From Circinella umbellata (lineage: Eukaryota > Mucoromycota > Mucoromycetes > Mucorales > Lichtheimiaceae): a DNA stretch of 64,000 nt. This document shows, one piece after another, positions 46,061-57,855 of the stretch. The stretch lies in the NCBI GenBank assembly GCA_025093555.1, contig JAIWNF010000018.1, positions 310,001 through 374,000 of the forward strand. The letters run 5' to 3'. The notes under the pieces were generated by a model that worked only from the letters and a program-made list of their open reading frames with translations, was not told the origin of the DNA and made no database searches. The position numbers and the translations under genes were made by a program. How positions within the stretch are numbered: position 1 is the stretch's first letter; each line of letters opens with the position of its first letter.

Positions 46061-47396
46061 CTATTTGTCATTTTCTGGCTCTTCTTTTATACGTATAACC
46101 GATTCAGGAATCCAACAAGAATAAAAAGTCTTGAACTTTATTTTTGGATCCCACATTGTACTTGCTGTTGGTAATGGTGATAATAATGGTACTTTTTCCA
46201 AAAGTCTTCGGTACAACCGTCTTGCTTTTCGTGATTGTTTTTCACCTTTAATATCTCTTTCCTCCTCCTTTTCATCCAAAGGTTTAAAGTCTGGATTGAC
46301 AAATTGAATCATGGATAAGGTTGCATAAGGAGATGGTTCGGCTGAAAAAGAAGAAGTGGGTAATGATTGATGTGTACGAGCTACTTTGGTTTTTGGTACC
46401 AATGTTGCTAACGGATATAAATGTACAAAATCAGAATGATTCTCCTGTCCACTATATAAATCATTCCATAAAGGTCCACCGATTTGAAGATTACCAGCAT
46501 AGCGTGGATGAGATTCATACGCACCTGCACGTCGTTCTAGTTCACATACAATTTCAAATGGTAGCGGAAGTAAGACTCGCTCCAAAAGATTAGATCTCCA
46601 ACGCCATAATAAATTTGCTTTTCGAGTTGGATGTAATGGTTTATATTCTGGTGAAGGAAGCTCTGGCTCCACTTTTTTCTTTAAAACAGAAACTATCAAT
46701 GTTGTCAATGGACCACAAAGTTTTGGTGGCGGTGCTGTTCTTGATACATGTGGAATAAGTGGTTTTGGATCTTCATGATCAGATGGAGCTATTGTATATG
46801 GCTATTATTCCCCCCATATATACCAAAAATCAAAACACGAAAAATTATAAAATGATTGTTTAGTATCTTAATCTTTTGCTTATAAGAATAGCTATAATAA
46901 AAAAAAAAAGAAAGAAAGAGAGTCTTTTATTACCTGTAATAATCGATGTCGTGTCTTACCACGTTGTCCATAGGCGGCTTGTAATAATTTGAGACAGCTT
47001 TTTGTATGGCCCTGGTTTGCACGTTCTATTCTGTATAAAAACTTTTTTTTTTTGCAATACGGTTTTAAGCTTAGTATAGTCTCTTTTCTCTACTCTTCCA
47101 TATGTCTAGTTACCTTTTTAGCTTCACGTAATTTATTCTTGATCCGTTTTTCATCGGTACAATCTTTGTATTCGCGAAAAGTTGTACGCGTACGATTATA
47201 TATAAATGTTCTATCAAGGGTTTTATTATTCAAAGATCATTTAGTTTTTTTTTTCTCTTATGTAAAAGTCCTGAATTATGAAAATCAGTTTATTTTTTTT
47301 TGTTTTATAAAGTAATAACCTTGTACGATCGTCAAAAAAAGCAGATCCTTCACATAGAATGCGACGATAAAGCGTTCGGACGTAGTAGTCTGTCAT
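46061..47396 (-). CDS. LYR motif protein, Cup1-like
   Basis: Exons (minus): 47396-47320, 47210-47094, 47030-46934 and 46801-46061, giving 343 residues. The N-terminus MTDYYVRTLYRRILCEG holds the LYR tripeptide, followed by a basic helix (FREYKDCTDEKRIKNKLREA) and ERANQGHTKSCLKLLQAAYG with QRGKTRHRLLQ. This matches the fungal LYR_Cup1-like domain. LYR proteins bind the mitochondrial acyl carrier protein and assist iron-sulfur transfer or respiratory assembly; the role of this branch is not defined. The C-terminal 240 residues are Pro-rich and specific, with RRLYRRLLEKVPLL near the end. The donor of intron 2 (GTAGAG at 47093) was chosen because a nearer GTAACT would break the frame. Confidence 0.72.
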
Positions 47397-48310
47397 TTTT
47401 ATTTGTTTGCAGGAAAAGAAAAAAAATAAATAAAATGTGTGATGTTTATGTGTGTAACTTTAAAAAAGGTGATAACTTCAAATGTTTTTTATTTTCTCCT
47501 CTTGTTTACTTATAACTACAAGTTCAGCATTATTTTGTCGATTTAATGTTATGAAGCTGATAGTCTTGTTATAAAAAAAAAGTGGTTGAAAAATAAATTA
47601 TTTTGCAGATGATTTATCGCTTCCCCCCTTTCTTACTATTAAATCCTAATAATACATTATTACGTATCGGTAATGTTCTTATGATATAGGTAAAATGTGA
47701 ATGAGACATGAAAAGACGCATGATTGAATCTTATACTATGTAATCGAAGAAAGACTTATTTGACTACGTACTGTATATCATGTTGTTTATCCAAATTTAT
47801 ACCAATTTTTATAAGCATTCTGTATAGGGTATTATCGTTGTAGTAAATCTGTTATATACTAAACGAGTGAAAAAACACAGTTAAACACGATGATAAAATT
47901 TATCAATGCAACAGAAGTCGAGGCTGTAGAGATATGTTTTTCAACAATACCTATTATCACATCTAGTACTTATACTCACATGAAGCTGTTATTTCAACTT
48001 TTTATATAACAAATTTCCATGTTGTCGTTTGCAAAATAAGAATACTATTGATTGTAATCATCTCCCTCCCTCTCATTCTCTCTTGGTCTTTTCCTGATGA
48101 AGCATAAAATTATATTCATATTCATACAGCATGAAAAAACAAAGTGTTTCCAAATATCCATCGAATAAGCATATGACCAACCCAATGAAACCTTAACTAC
48201 CAACAATTCACTACCCAATCCATTTGATAAAAAGAATGTCATGCATCATTTTATTTTAATTGTTACTCGATATATAAATAATTCAATCTCTTTCAAGTTT
48301 TACTCCCTTT
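47397..48310. other. Gene-free interval
   Basis: An AT-rich gap between the LYR gene start and the Bcs1 stop, both on the minus strand. A GAGAATGAGAGGG-type purine patch (minus strand) lies near 48060. No gene was seen. Confidence 0.5.
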
Positions 48311-50977
48311 CTAATCCTTGCTTGTTGTTGAGCTATCATTAGTTGTATCATTATGTGAAGTAACCCATTTCGTAACCAATCGTACCGCATCTTCTGGATT
48401 ACGTTTATGTCCCATCAAAAATCCTTGCAAATGTGCCATACTAAATTTCATATCTGGTACTTTTGAAGCAAAAGAAGATGCCAAAGCATGTGATTCATCT
48501 TCTTTTAAAGAAGGATAAAACTTTTGAAATAGTTCATAAGCTTGATTTTGAGTTGCATTACCAAAATGTACGCGAACATCAATACGACCTAATGAATAAG
48601 ATTTGACATGGCATTATTTAATTTGACGGTTCGGAGTGATAAATAATATAAAGAATAGGAAACAATGTTTTTACCAGGTCTTATCAAAGCCGCATCAAGT
48701 TTTTCAATATGGCTAACAATGGCAAAAAAAAAGATATAAACATCCCAAGGTTAAATTTAATTTTTACATAGAGTTAACGTATATTTATTGAACTATTAAC
48801 TTACTTGGTAGTCATACATAATATACGTCCTTCTTGTGCTGCTACACCATCAATGGCATTTAATAATCCTATATATCAAAGCAATATATGTTTTAGTGCT
48901 ACCTTTTTTCTTTCCGCTTATTAAAGTAAACTATATGATTTCGATATAAAATTAATGACAAACCTGAAAATGTAATATTGTTTGTTATAGTGCCTTCACC
49001 TTTTGTTCGTTGTATAAAGGCAGCATCGACATCTTCAATCAGTAAAATACATCTACTTGGTGTCTCCGTCACTAACTCGCCCAAAGTATCATCTGTCAAA
49101 CTTTTATTGCTTAGGTTCACGACATAAATATTCTACCAACAGATAAAAAAAAACGTTAGCAATATAAAAAAAACAAATCCAGTTTTATTTTTCTTTTAAA
49201 TTCTTTTTAAACCTTACCAATCCAAGTTCTCCCTATATTTTTGGAAGTTGTTTTTTTTCGTATATAAACATATTTCTTTTTTTAGTAAATTTATATATAA
49301 TATCAAATTGAACAATAAAATATTTTTATCATTACACTGAATAAAATATATGCATTACTTACAGCTAGTGAATATACAAAACTTGTCTTGCCTTTATTGA
49401 TTTGGATCATGTTCCGCAAAAAAAATATATATATTTTTTTTAGTTGTACAAAGTTTTCAATCACAAATAAAAAAAAAAACTCAGCAATTGCCTCAGCTCG
49501 TCCGTTAATTAAGAAAAATAATTTTACCTGATCCTGGAGTACCATATAAAAGGTAGCCTCGACGATAGGGTATACCACGATCACTATACCATTTTTCTGA
49601 TACTAAAAATTCTTGAGCATCAACAACTAAATCTGATTTGACATTTGTTGGTATAACAATAGTACTGAGTGGACGTTTGGGTCTTGAACGTGTTCTTCTC
49701 CATGCACCATATTGATCTTTTTATTATTGTTATTTATTAAACGTTAGACTTTTTAATATATGCATAAGGAAACCACAGTAATAATGATAGTAACTTTACC
49801 AGCTGCATAAACCACAGTTCGACTCAGATCGCGATCAATGTATTGTTTTTGTGCATTCAAAACCAAATCCTCCAACAAATTCCTCGAACGTCCAAAGGTA
49901 CTGATTTGTATTCTTTCCAATGCAGGACTACTTGTCGCAACTGCAGCAGCTGCAGATGATGGTTGAGGTCGTTCACGAGTAAGCCATAAAAGTCGGTTCT
50001 TGTACATAAAAATATGTATACCTTTTATATAAATATGTGTGTGAGTTTTTCCATGTATATACCAAATAAACATATACATAGATGCATACATATATGCATA
50101 AACACGTCCATTTTTCCTCATTTGCTGCATCCTTAGCAACCCTATTTCCAAACATACCAGGTGCTGGTAAAAAATAAACGGGTGGTAATTTATGAGCATC
50201 TAATCCTTCACCGATCAATCGTTGTCCTGCACGCGTAATAGTAGTAGAAACTGAAAATCTCGACGCGTTTCGACTGTAAGGATGATCATTCAACCAATTA
50301 AGGATCCAGCTAATAGATAAAAAAAAAAGGTGTGATGGTTTCACATGTTTAGATCAATTTCCCATGGAAATAAATTTCTGTAACATGTTTAAAAATAAAA
50401 ATAAAACTTATGTCATATGTTGTTGTGTAATAATAAGAATTAAGTTTACCTATAAGACTCATCGCGACTATCAAAATCAACAGCAGCAATTGTTTGTTTC
50501 TTTAGATATTCTAAGAAAAATCCACCAAAATAACGAAATCCAGCAACAGCACCTAAAACAAAAAAAAAAAATTGTTTTAATAATAATAATCGTGGTAGTG
50601 ATAATAATAACAATAAATGTGATTAAAAAGAAGAAGATTAATCAATCACACAATTAATTTTTACCTCCAATTACGGCTAACTGTAAACCACCAGTGGCAA
50701 GCCTAATATTATAATAGAAATGTGATCCCTTATTTTGTAAGTAACACGCGACTTTGATCCTAAAAAAGCAAATCCCACAAATAAAGCAAAAAAAAAAAAC
50801 TTACTCTCCCATTCCCAGCTTCTCTGCAATCGTTGAAATGAACCCTCCTAGTGAATTGGGGTCAGTTGGTCCACCTGTTGGTGGTGGTATAGGTAGCCCA
50901 GAAAAGTTGCGTACATTTCTTCTCGTTAAAAACGTGACATAACTTGGCCCAAGTAGTGCTGCTGAAAAAGTCGCCAT
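48311..50977 (-). CDS. BCS1: Mitochondrial AAA chaperone Bcs1
   Basis: Exons (minus): 50977-50805, 50702-50665, 50552-50450, 50309-50158, 50021-49800, 49716-49528, 49391-49363, 49132-48964, 48868-48805, 48712-48675 and 48588-48311, giving 484 residues. One membrane helix near residue 60-85 (LATGGLQLAVIGGAVAGFRY) is followed by the BCS1 N-terminal domain (SWILNWLNDHPYS, PAPGIHIFMYKNRLLWLTRE). The AAA module has Walker A YGTPGSGKTS, Walker B CILLIEDVDAAF, sensor-type CMTTNHIEKLD and the arginine-finger region ALIRPGRIDV. Bcs1 pushes the folded Rieske Fe-S protein across the inner mitochondrial membrane for complex III. Walker A is split by an intron and its second half sits on a 29-base exon. 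The intron before 50021 was placed by the restored PGIHIFMYKNR motif. Confidence 0.93.
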
Positions 50978-52136
50978 ATTATATATTGATGATAATTAAA
51001 ACAAAGTAATTGTTTCCTGTATGGTTTCGGTCGGGTATTGTCCAAGTAAAAAAAATAATCTCCGCCTATTTTTCGTGAAAATTGTTTTGGCGTACACCAA
51101 AAATGAAAAAACTTCCTCACAGCACACAATTATCTCAAAAAAAACGTTCTTTTCATTGCGAGCTTGCCAAAGTTGGTTTTTACCATATTCTTTTTTTAAT
51201 CGGAGTCCATTTATAACGGAAACAATGGATTTTGATATATAATTTTTTTGACATTCATGCCGTTGTTATCTTATTTTATAATTCTTGGTATACGGGTTGT
51301 TTAACAATAAAGAGGTGAAAAAGAAGGTTGGGAGTGAAAAGAGAAGTGTAAAAAAGTTAAATCATTCAGGAGAGAGGACAAAAAAAGAAGGATAAATTGC
51401 AGTGCGATCACTTTCGGCTAAAAACAAACAAATTAAGGAGAAAATGCATTTGGCTAAAGGTTAAGCCAGCTCATCAAATCTTTTCCTTTGTCGGACCATT
51501 AGTGCAGATTTCGTGGCCCTTTTGCACGGCCCTGTTACGCCTCCTTCATGGCCCTTCCTGGCCCGCCGGGAAATGGATATTGGTGCTTGGTAATCTCCAA
51601 ATTTCTATCTACCTTTTTATTAAATCTCTTGGTCAGCATTATCATTAGCATTATTACCATTAAAGTATAATTCTTTTTAATATTCTTATTTATTTTCTGC
51701 ATGATATATATTATTCACTATGCCGACAAGTCATTGCTAACCAATATAAAAAAATTATAAAGGGAGTTTTAATAGGGGGTCAATTGAGTGGAGAAGAGAT
51801 CATCCGCAATGGATTTTTCTCTTTATCTTTTATCAGTTGAACTTTATGACGTTATGTGGAGAAAACAAAAGGTAGCACCGAAAAAAAAAATTTAACACCT
51901 ATTTCACATGGCGCAAACCAAGAACCGATTGTTGCTTTGCAGTTGTGTGACCTCAGGGTTTTTCAAATCCCGCTTGGAAAAAGCATCTTTATACATATGC
52001 TGGGGGTTGACTTTATTTACTTTTTTTTTTCTTTTCTTTTCCTCTTTTCAACTTCTTTTTCACCCCCCCTCTCTTTATTTTTATTTTTTACTTCGGTATC
52101 TTTGTCTAATCGGCAGAGCTTCCATTAATAAATATC
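50978..52136. promoter_or_regulatory. Divergent upstream region of Bcs1 and aconitase, with GGCCC cluster
   Basis: No gene was seen. The most GC-rich patch is at 51510-51572 with GGCCC at 51515, 51528, 51550 and 51560 (spacings 13, 22 and 10), followed by CCGCCGGG. It lies about 570-620 bases upstream of the aconitase ATG. A T/C-rich stretch (52018-52095) directly precedes the aconitase start, as is common for strongly expressed fungal genes. Regulatory function is inferred. Confidence 0.4.
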
Positions 52137-55061
52137 ATGCTTTCATCTAACACCTTCATGCGGGCCGCAAAGGTAATATTTATGAATAATTATCTATTAA
52201 ATAAACAATTACGATAAAGCAACAATATGAAAATGAGGGTTGTACTAAATCGAAAACGCGTTATGTATTTTTTTCTTTATAGTCGGTTTCCCCCGCCATC
52301 AAAGCTATCCCCTCCCGTACTTATGCTCAAGCTGCTGGTACATGGGCTTCCCAAAAGGTTGCCATGTCCAACTTGGAACAAGATAAGTTCATCAACTACC
52401 AACGTATCGAAGATAACCTCGAAATTGTCCGTAAGAGGCAAGTGTCACTTCTATTTCATCATGGGGTTTTTTTCTATGTGATTCTAGTGTGTACATGTGA
52501 GAGTGAGAGAATGAGAGGAAAAGAATTTAAAAAAAGTGACGTAACTATTGTTGAAATAAGAGGCATCAAAATAATAACAAAAAGAACACGAACCGGAAGA
52601 TAGAAAGGAAATCAAAGATAGAAAAGTGAAATAGGGTTTGAATAAAATAAATCTAATAGAAAAAAACAATTATGATTATATAGATTGAACCGTCCTTTGA
52701 CCCTTTCCGAAAAGGTTGTCTATGGCCATTTGGACGATGCCGTTAACCAAGATATTGTCCGTGGTGAATCTTACCTCAAGCTTCGCCCTGATCGTGTTGC
52801 TTGCCAAGATGCTACTGCTCAAATGGCTTTGCTTCAATTCATGTCTGCCGGTCTCCCAAGTGTCGCTGTTCCTACTACTGTTCACTGTGATCACTTGATT
52901 CAAGCTCAAAAGAGTGGTGTTCCCGATTTGGCCCGTGCCATCGACTTGAACAAGGAAGTCTACGACTTTTTGGCTTCTGCCTCTGCCAAGTACAACATTG
53001 GTTTCTGGAAGCCCGGTTCCGGTATTATCCATCAAATCATCTTGGAAAACTATGCTTTCCCCGGTGGTCTTATGATCGGTACTGATTCCCACACTCCTAA
53101 TGCTGGTGGTCTTGGTATGGTTGCCATTGGTGTTGGTGGTGCCGATGCTGTTGATGTCATGGCTGATATTCCTTGGGAATTGAAGTGTCCTAAGGTTATT
53201 GGTGTTAACCTTACTGGTCAACTCAACAAGTGGGCTTCCGCTAAGGACATTATCTTGAAGGTTGCCGGTATTTTGACCGTCAAGGGTGGTACTGGTGCTA
53301 TTGTTGAATACACTGGTGCTGGTGTTGACACTCTCTCCTGTACTGGTATGGGTACCATCTGGTAAGTTAAAAACTGGTTTTTTTCTATTGTGTCTAAATC
53401 ATCTGAAAAAAAAGAACGCCATACTAACGCCGTTAATTTCTCCTTATTTTCTTTTTTTGTATTTTATTTCATTAGTAACATGGGTGCTGAAGTAAGTATT
53501 TAATTTCTTTTATTAACATATGCAATGCATGTATATTTATACATGGTGATGTTTTCTAAGTATACTAATTACATTTCACTATTAGATTGGTGCCACTACC
53601 TCCATGTTCCCCTTCAACGACCGCATGGGTGAATACCTCCGCTCTACCAACCGTGGTGACATTGCTCAATATGCTGAAAAGTTCGCTCACAACTTGCGTG
53701 CTGACAAGGGCGCCGAATACGATCAAGTCGTCGAAATTAACCTTGACACTCTTGAACCCCACATCAACGGTCCTTTCACTCCCGATTTGGCCACTCCTTT
53801 GTCCAAGTTCAAGGAAACTGCCATCAAGAACGACTGGCCCACTGAATTGAAGGTCGGTTTGATCGGTTCTTGTACCAACTCTTCTTATGAAGATATGGCC
53901 CGCTCTGCTTCCCTCGTTGAACAAGCTAACAAGCACGGTTTGAAGCTCAAGTCCAAGTACACTGTCACCCCTGGTTCCGAACAAGTTCGTGCTACCATCG
54001 AACGTGATGGTATTATGGATACTTTGACCAATGCTGGTGGTGTTGTATTGGCCAACGCTTGTGGTCCTTGTATCGGTCAATGGGATCGTCAAGATATCAA
54101 GAAGGGTGAAAAGAACTCCATCATCACCTCCTACAACCGTAACTTCACTGGTCGTAACGATGCTAACCCCGCCACTCACGCTTTCGTTGCTTCCCCTGAA
54201 ATCGTCACTGCTTTGTCCATTGCTGGTGACTTGACTTTCAACCCCTTGACCGACTCTTTGACTGGTGCCGATGGTAAGCCTTTCAAGTTGGATCCCCCCA
54301 CTGGTGATGCTTTGCCCCAAAATGGTTACGATGCTGGTGAGAACACTTACCAAGCTCCCCCTGCTGACCGTAGCCAAGTTAACGTTGCTGTCTCCCCTAC
54401 CTCCAACCGTCTTCAACTCTTGGAGCCTTTCGAAAAGTGGAATGGAAAGGACATTGAAGGTATCCCAATTCTTATCAAGGTTAAGGGCAAATGTACCACC
54501 GATCACATTTCCATGGCCGGTCCTTGGTTGAAGTACCGTGGTCACTTGGATAACATCTCCAACAACATGTTGATTGGTGCTATCAACACTGTCAACGGTG
54601 AAGCCAACAAGATCAAGAACGTCTTCACTGGTGAATTCGCTGGTGTCCCTGACACTGCCCGTGACTACAAGGCTCGTGGTGTTAAGTGGGTTGTCGTTGG
54701 TGACGAAAACTACGGTGAAGGTTCTTCCCGTGAACACGCCGCTTTGGAACCCCGTTACTTGAACGGTGCTGCCATCATTGTCAAGTCTTTCGCTCGTATT
54801 CACGAAACCAACTTGAAGAAGCAAGGTATGCTTCCTTTGACCTTCGCTAACCCCTCCGACTACGATTTGATCGATCCTACCGATAAGGTTGATGTTGTAG
54901 GTTTGACTGACTTCCAACCTGGTAAGCCCTTGACTCTCCGTCTCCACAAGGAAGATGGTAAGACCCAAGACATCACTTTGAACCACACCTTCAATGAAGG
55001 TCAAATTGCTTGGTTCAAGGCTGGTTCCGCTCTTAACCTCATGCGTGAAAAGACCGCTTAA
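52137..55061 (+). CDS. ACO1: Aconitate hydratase, mitochondrial
   Basis: Exons: 52137-52172, 52283-52437, 52684-53361, 53476-53491 and 53586-55061, giving 786 residues. The N-terminus [20 protein letters not shown] is a mitochondrial presequence. Aconitase signatures are all present: [35 protein letters not shown], the Fe-S ligands in [14 protein letters not shown] and [11 protein letters not shown], then [12 protein letters not shown] and the swivel-domain [14 protein letters not shown]. It interconverts citrate and isocitrate in the TCA cycle. Codon use is strongly biased to C- and G-ending codons (GGT, AAC, AAG, CTC, ATC), unlike all neighbours, which points to high expression. Intron 2 begins GCAAGT (a GC-AG intron) and exon 4 has only 16 bases (encoding NMGAE). 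Confidence 0.97.
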
Positions 55062-55491
55062 ATTTATTTTTAATCTCTCTTTCTTCTCTCACATAACTAA
55101 AATTTCATAACATTTTTACGAAACATTTTTCCCCCCACATTTATTCTCACTCAACAAAAATCACTTTTTCATGTAAAATAAAAAAAAGTTGTAATTAGCA
55201 TTTTTTCTTTTTAATAAGAAAATTAAAAACATCATTTAAAAAAAAAGAGTGGCATTGTATTTAAAGGTTTAATATAAGGGAGATAAATATATAAAGGGCT
55301 GGAATATTGAATTGGAAAGAAATAGTCGTTTCTTTCTGTTATTTGAATTTGTGTTTCTGTTTTTTTAATAATGATAATACGTAGTAATGAAATAAGGACA
55401 ATTAGATTGAAAAAAAAAAGGTTGTCTATAATAAAATAAAAAGGAGCAAAAGAGGGGATATATACAAAATGGAAGAAAAAAAGATTCATTA

Positions 55492-56463
55492 TTAACGATA
55501 TATGGGTGGTCTGTTATTTTTGTTTCGCTGTAATCGTAAAATAAGCCAATCAACAGCATCTCGAACACCTTCACTGTATATATCGTATTTAACTTTATTA
55601 GCATTCCTTTTTTTTATTTATTACTTTCTTATTATTCACAGTAAATAAATACATTACCCCTTTAATGCACTGACAGGCAGTACTCTTGAATCACGTGCAC
55701 CGAGTTTTACAGCAATTTTATTAAATACTTCTTTAATCTCTTCTACACGTAATGCTCCATCAATATCTTGCTTGTTAGCAAGCATAAGAATTGGTACACC
55801 TTCAACTTCTTCGTTGGTAATCATTTTCTCTATATATTTATATGTTCATAAAAAATAGCTATCCGTCAACTTTTTGTTTTATATTAAATCCATTATCCAG
55901 ATCCATCTCAATCCAATTAGTAATTATCACACGCACCGAAAGTATCTTTGCATTCTTCCAATCTTTTACTATCTGTTGAGTCAACAACAAAAACAATAGC
56001 ATGACATTCTGTATAATACCGTTCCCATATTGATTGAAGATCCCGTTGTCCACCTAAATCCCAAAAGTTGATTCGTGATGACTTGATGTCCACTCTGCCA
56101 ACTGATATATATATACATATGCATATTCAGTTTTTTTTTTTTTTTCCATTACAACCAATTGTAAAACAAATAAAGTTCAATTATAAATTTAGAAAAAACA
56201 CATTACTATTTAAACCAACGGTAGGTGCAATTTTTTCAGGTGCAAGACCAGCGACTCCTAAAAAGATGGATTTTATGCGTTCTAGCAACGTCTTTGTTTT
56301 CATTACTTTATTAGTTGTCCTGAAAAAAGCTTAACCACTCGTAATTTATGGAAGGAAGAGAACAAATTACCGTTTTTCCAGCATTATCTAAACCAATAAT
56401 AAGAACATAGTATTCTTCTTTACGGGTAATGTGTTGATATAATCCACTTAGTAATGTATACAT
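55492..56463 (-). CDS. ARFRP1: ARF-related protein 1 (ARFRP1/Arl3-like GTPase)
   Basis: Exons (minus): 56463-56371, 56291-56207, 56101-55937, 55829-55658 and 55573-55492, giving 198 residues. The start MYTLLSGLYQHITRKEEYYV is nearly that of ARFRP1. It lacks the Gly2 of myristoylated Arfs, as expected for ARFRP1/yeast Arl3, which are N-acetylated and recruited to the trans-Golgi by Sys1. GTPase motifs: GLDNAGKT, PTVGLN, WDLGGQ, ANKQD and VSALKGEGV. It acts upstream of Arl1 and golgins in Golgi traffic. The donor of intron 3 is GTGCGT. The gene is convergent with aconitase. Confidence 0.93.
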
Positions 56464-57299
56464 TAAGTAAAACTCCAAAAAAAGAAGCAATAAAGGCTTT
56501 TAATCGGACTACTTTAGTCAATATTCCCAAACCTAATACAGTCGGGAGTTTATTTATCTGAATAGCTATTTGACTTAACATAAAACGTTGAACAAAAACA
56601 TGATGTTTCCAATGTTTGAAAATTTAAGAACTCAAGCTATACTTTCCCCGCTTTTTGGTCTGTGCATATTACAGAAAACTAGTTGATCTTTTTCCATTCT
56701 GCAGCAATGTCGAAAAGAAAAGCTTTTGAAGTAATGGATAACATTCATGTTGCCAATTGTAACGTAAAAAGTAAGTGTATAGTGAGTTTTCAAAATAATG
56801 CAGGTAACTCTTAAACTTTTCCTTTTTGCTGCAAAACTATGTATGAAACAAAATAAACAACACATCGCTTTCAGTATCTCCTCACCTCCTAATTTATTGA
56901 AGGTAAAACAAATATATAAACCAGCTATAATAGCAACAATTCTCATAGCGGCTTTTTTTTTATTAGCTGCCATCCTAAATTTTACCAGTTATGAATTCAT
57001 TTCGCTTATAAATTCTTATGCAAACTTGAAGTATTTGGTTGATGATATGAAAATATGGGAAAATGTCTATACAGAATATTCAAATTACTTCAATTGTTTG
57101 TATAAAGAAATCCGTCGATTATGTGATAACTGCTCTGTTAAATGTCCAAAAATAGGTTCTAAAACAGCCTTGTTGCTTGAGCACAAATCGTTTTGCGTAC
57201 TAAAACTCAAGTTTGTGCTCTAAATTGTCGTGTTTCTTTATATAAAAAGTTTCCTGAACCAATGAATCCCGTATTCCAAAGTCTTACGGCTACAAAACC
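56464..57299. other. Interval with weak open frames only
   Basis: A 141-codon forward frame (56798-57223) contains one membrane-like segment (IIATILIAAFFLLAAIL) and then a Cys/Lys-rich part. It overlaps a 113-codon frame on the other strand. Neither has a recognised family, and the codon content does not decide between them. It may be part of the same decayed locus as the RRM-like remnant that follows. Confidence 0.3.
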
Positions 57300-57855
57300 A
57301 AAAGCCCAAAACTCTTCAAACTTGGCGACTGGTTAGATGACATCATTCCCGATAAAGAAATGAAAAATAGCTTCAGGCAAGGCTCTAATGTTACTTTTGT
57401 ACAACTGCGAAACATTATTTAACGAAGCAAGATTAAAGCACGGAGGTGATGCAGGCATTGCAGCTGCTAGTGAAGAATTCAAAAAAGAAATTATGAAAGA
57501 ATTAAAACCAAACAATGCAACAACAACTATTACCCATCGTTATCGTCATCCTAACGAGCAAGATAAAAACACTAGCATTTATGTTGGAAATTTAGATTGT
57601 GTTGTAACCGGTGATCAGCTACAAAAACATTTATGAAGTTCGGGGTGATCACCATTGCTGATAAAAAAAACAATATCAAAAGTAATTGTGATGATGCTAT
57701 GATGGCCATCGCTCAAATGGATGGTAAAAAAAACTTTTACGTATCCAAGTCAATATCTGTTAAACTGGCTCATAAACAGGTAAAAATCAGGAAGAGAGTC
57801 AATAAAAGAAAGGTAAAAAAGGTTTTTAACGTATCAACATTTTTTAAACATTAGA
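57300..57855 (+). pseudogene. Decayed gene with an RRM-like segment
   Basis: Successive forward frames read LGDWLDDIIPDKEMKNSFRQ (about 57320-57380), then EARLKHGGDAGIAAASEEFK and NTSIYVGNLDCVVTGDQLQK ending in a stop at 57636. A shifted frame from 57633 has KFGVITIADKK and CDDAMMAIAQMDGK, then YVSKSISVKLAHK. IYVGNLD with a later ...ISVKLAHK at RRM spacing suggests an RNA-recognition motif split by a frameshift. The upstream pieces are not recognised. A retrogene or mobile-element ORF1 origin is possible. Confidence 0.35.

Noticed and set aside
53565..55004. 479-codon minus-strand open frame, with another at 52676-53221
   Set aside because: Exact mirror of the aconitase exons; the sequence is Val/Thr/Gly/Ser-rich from reverse translation of biased codons, with no start context or family.
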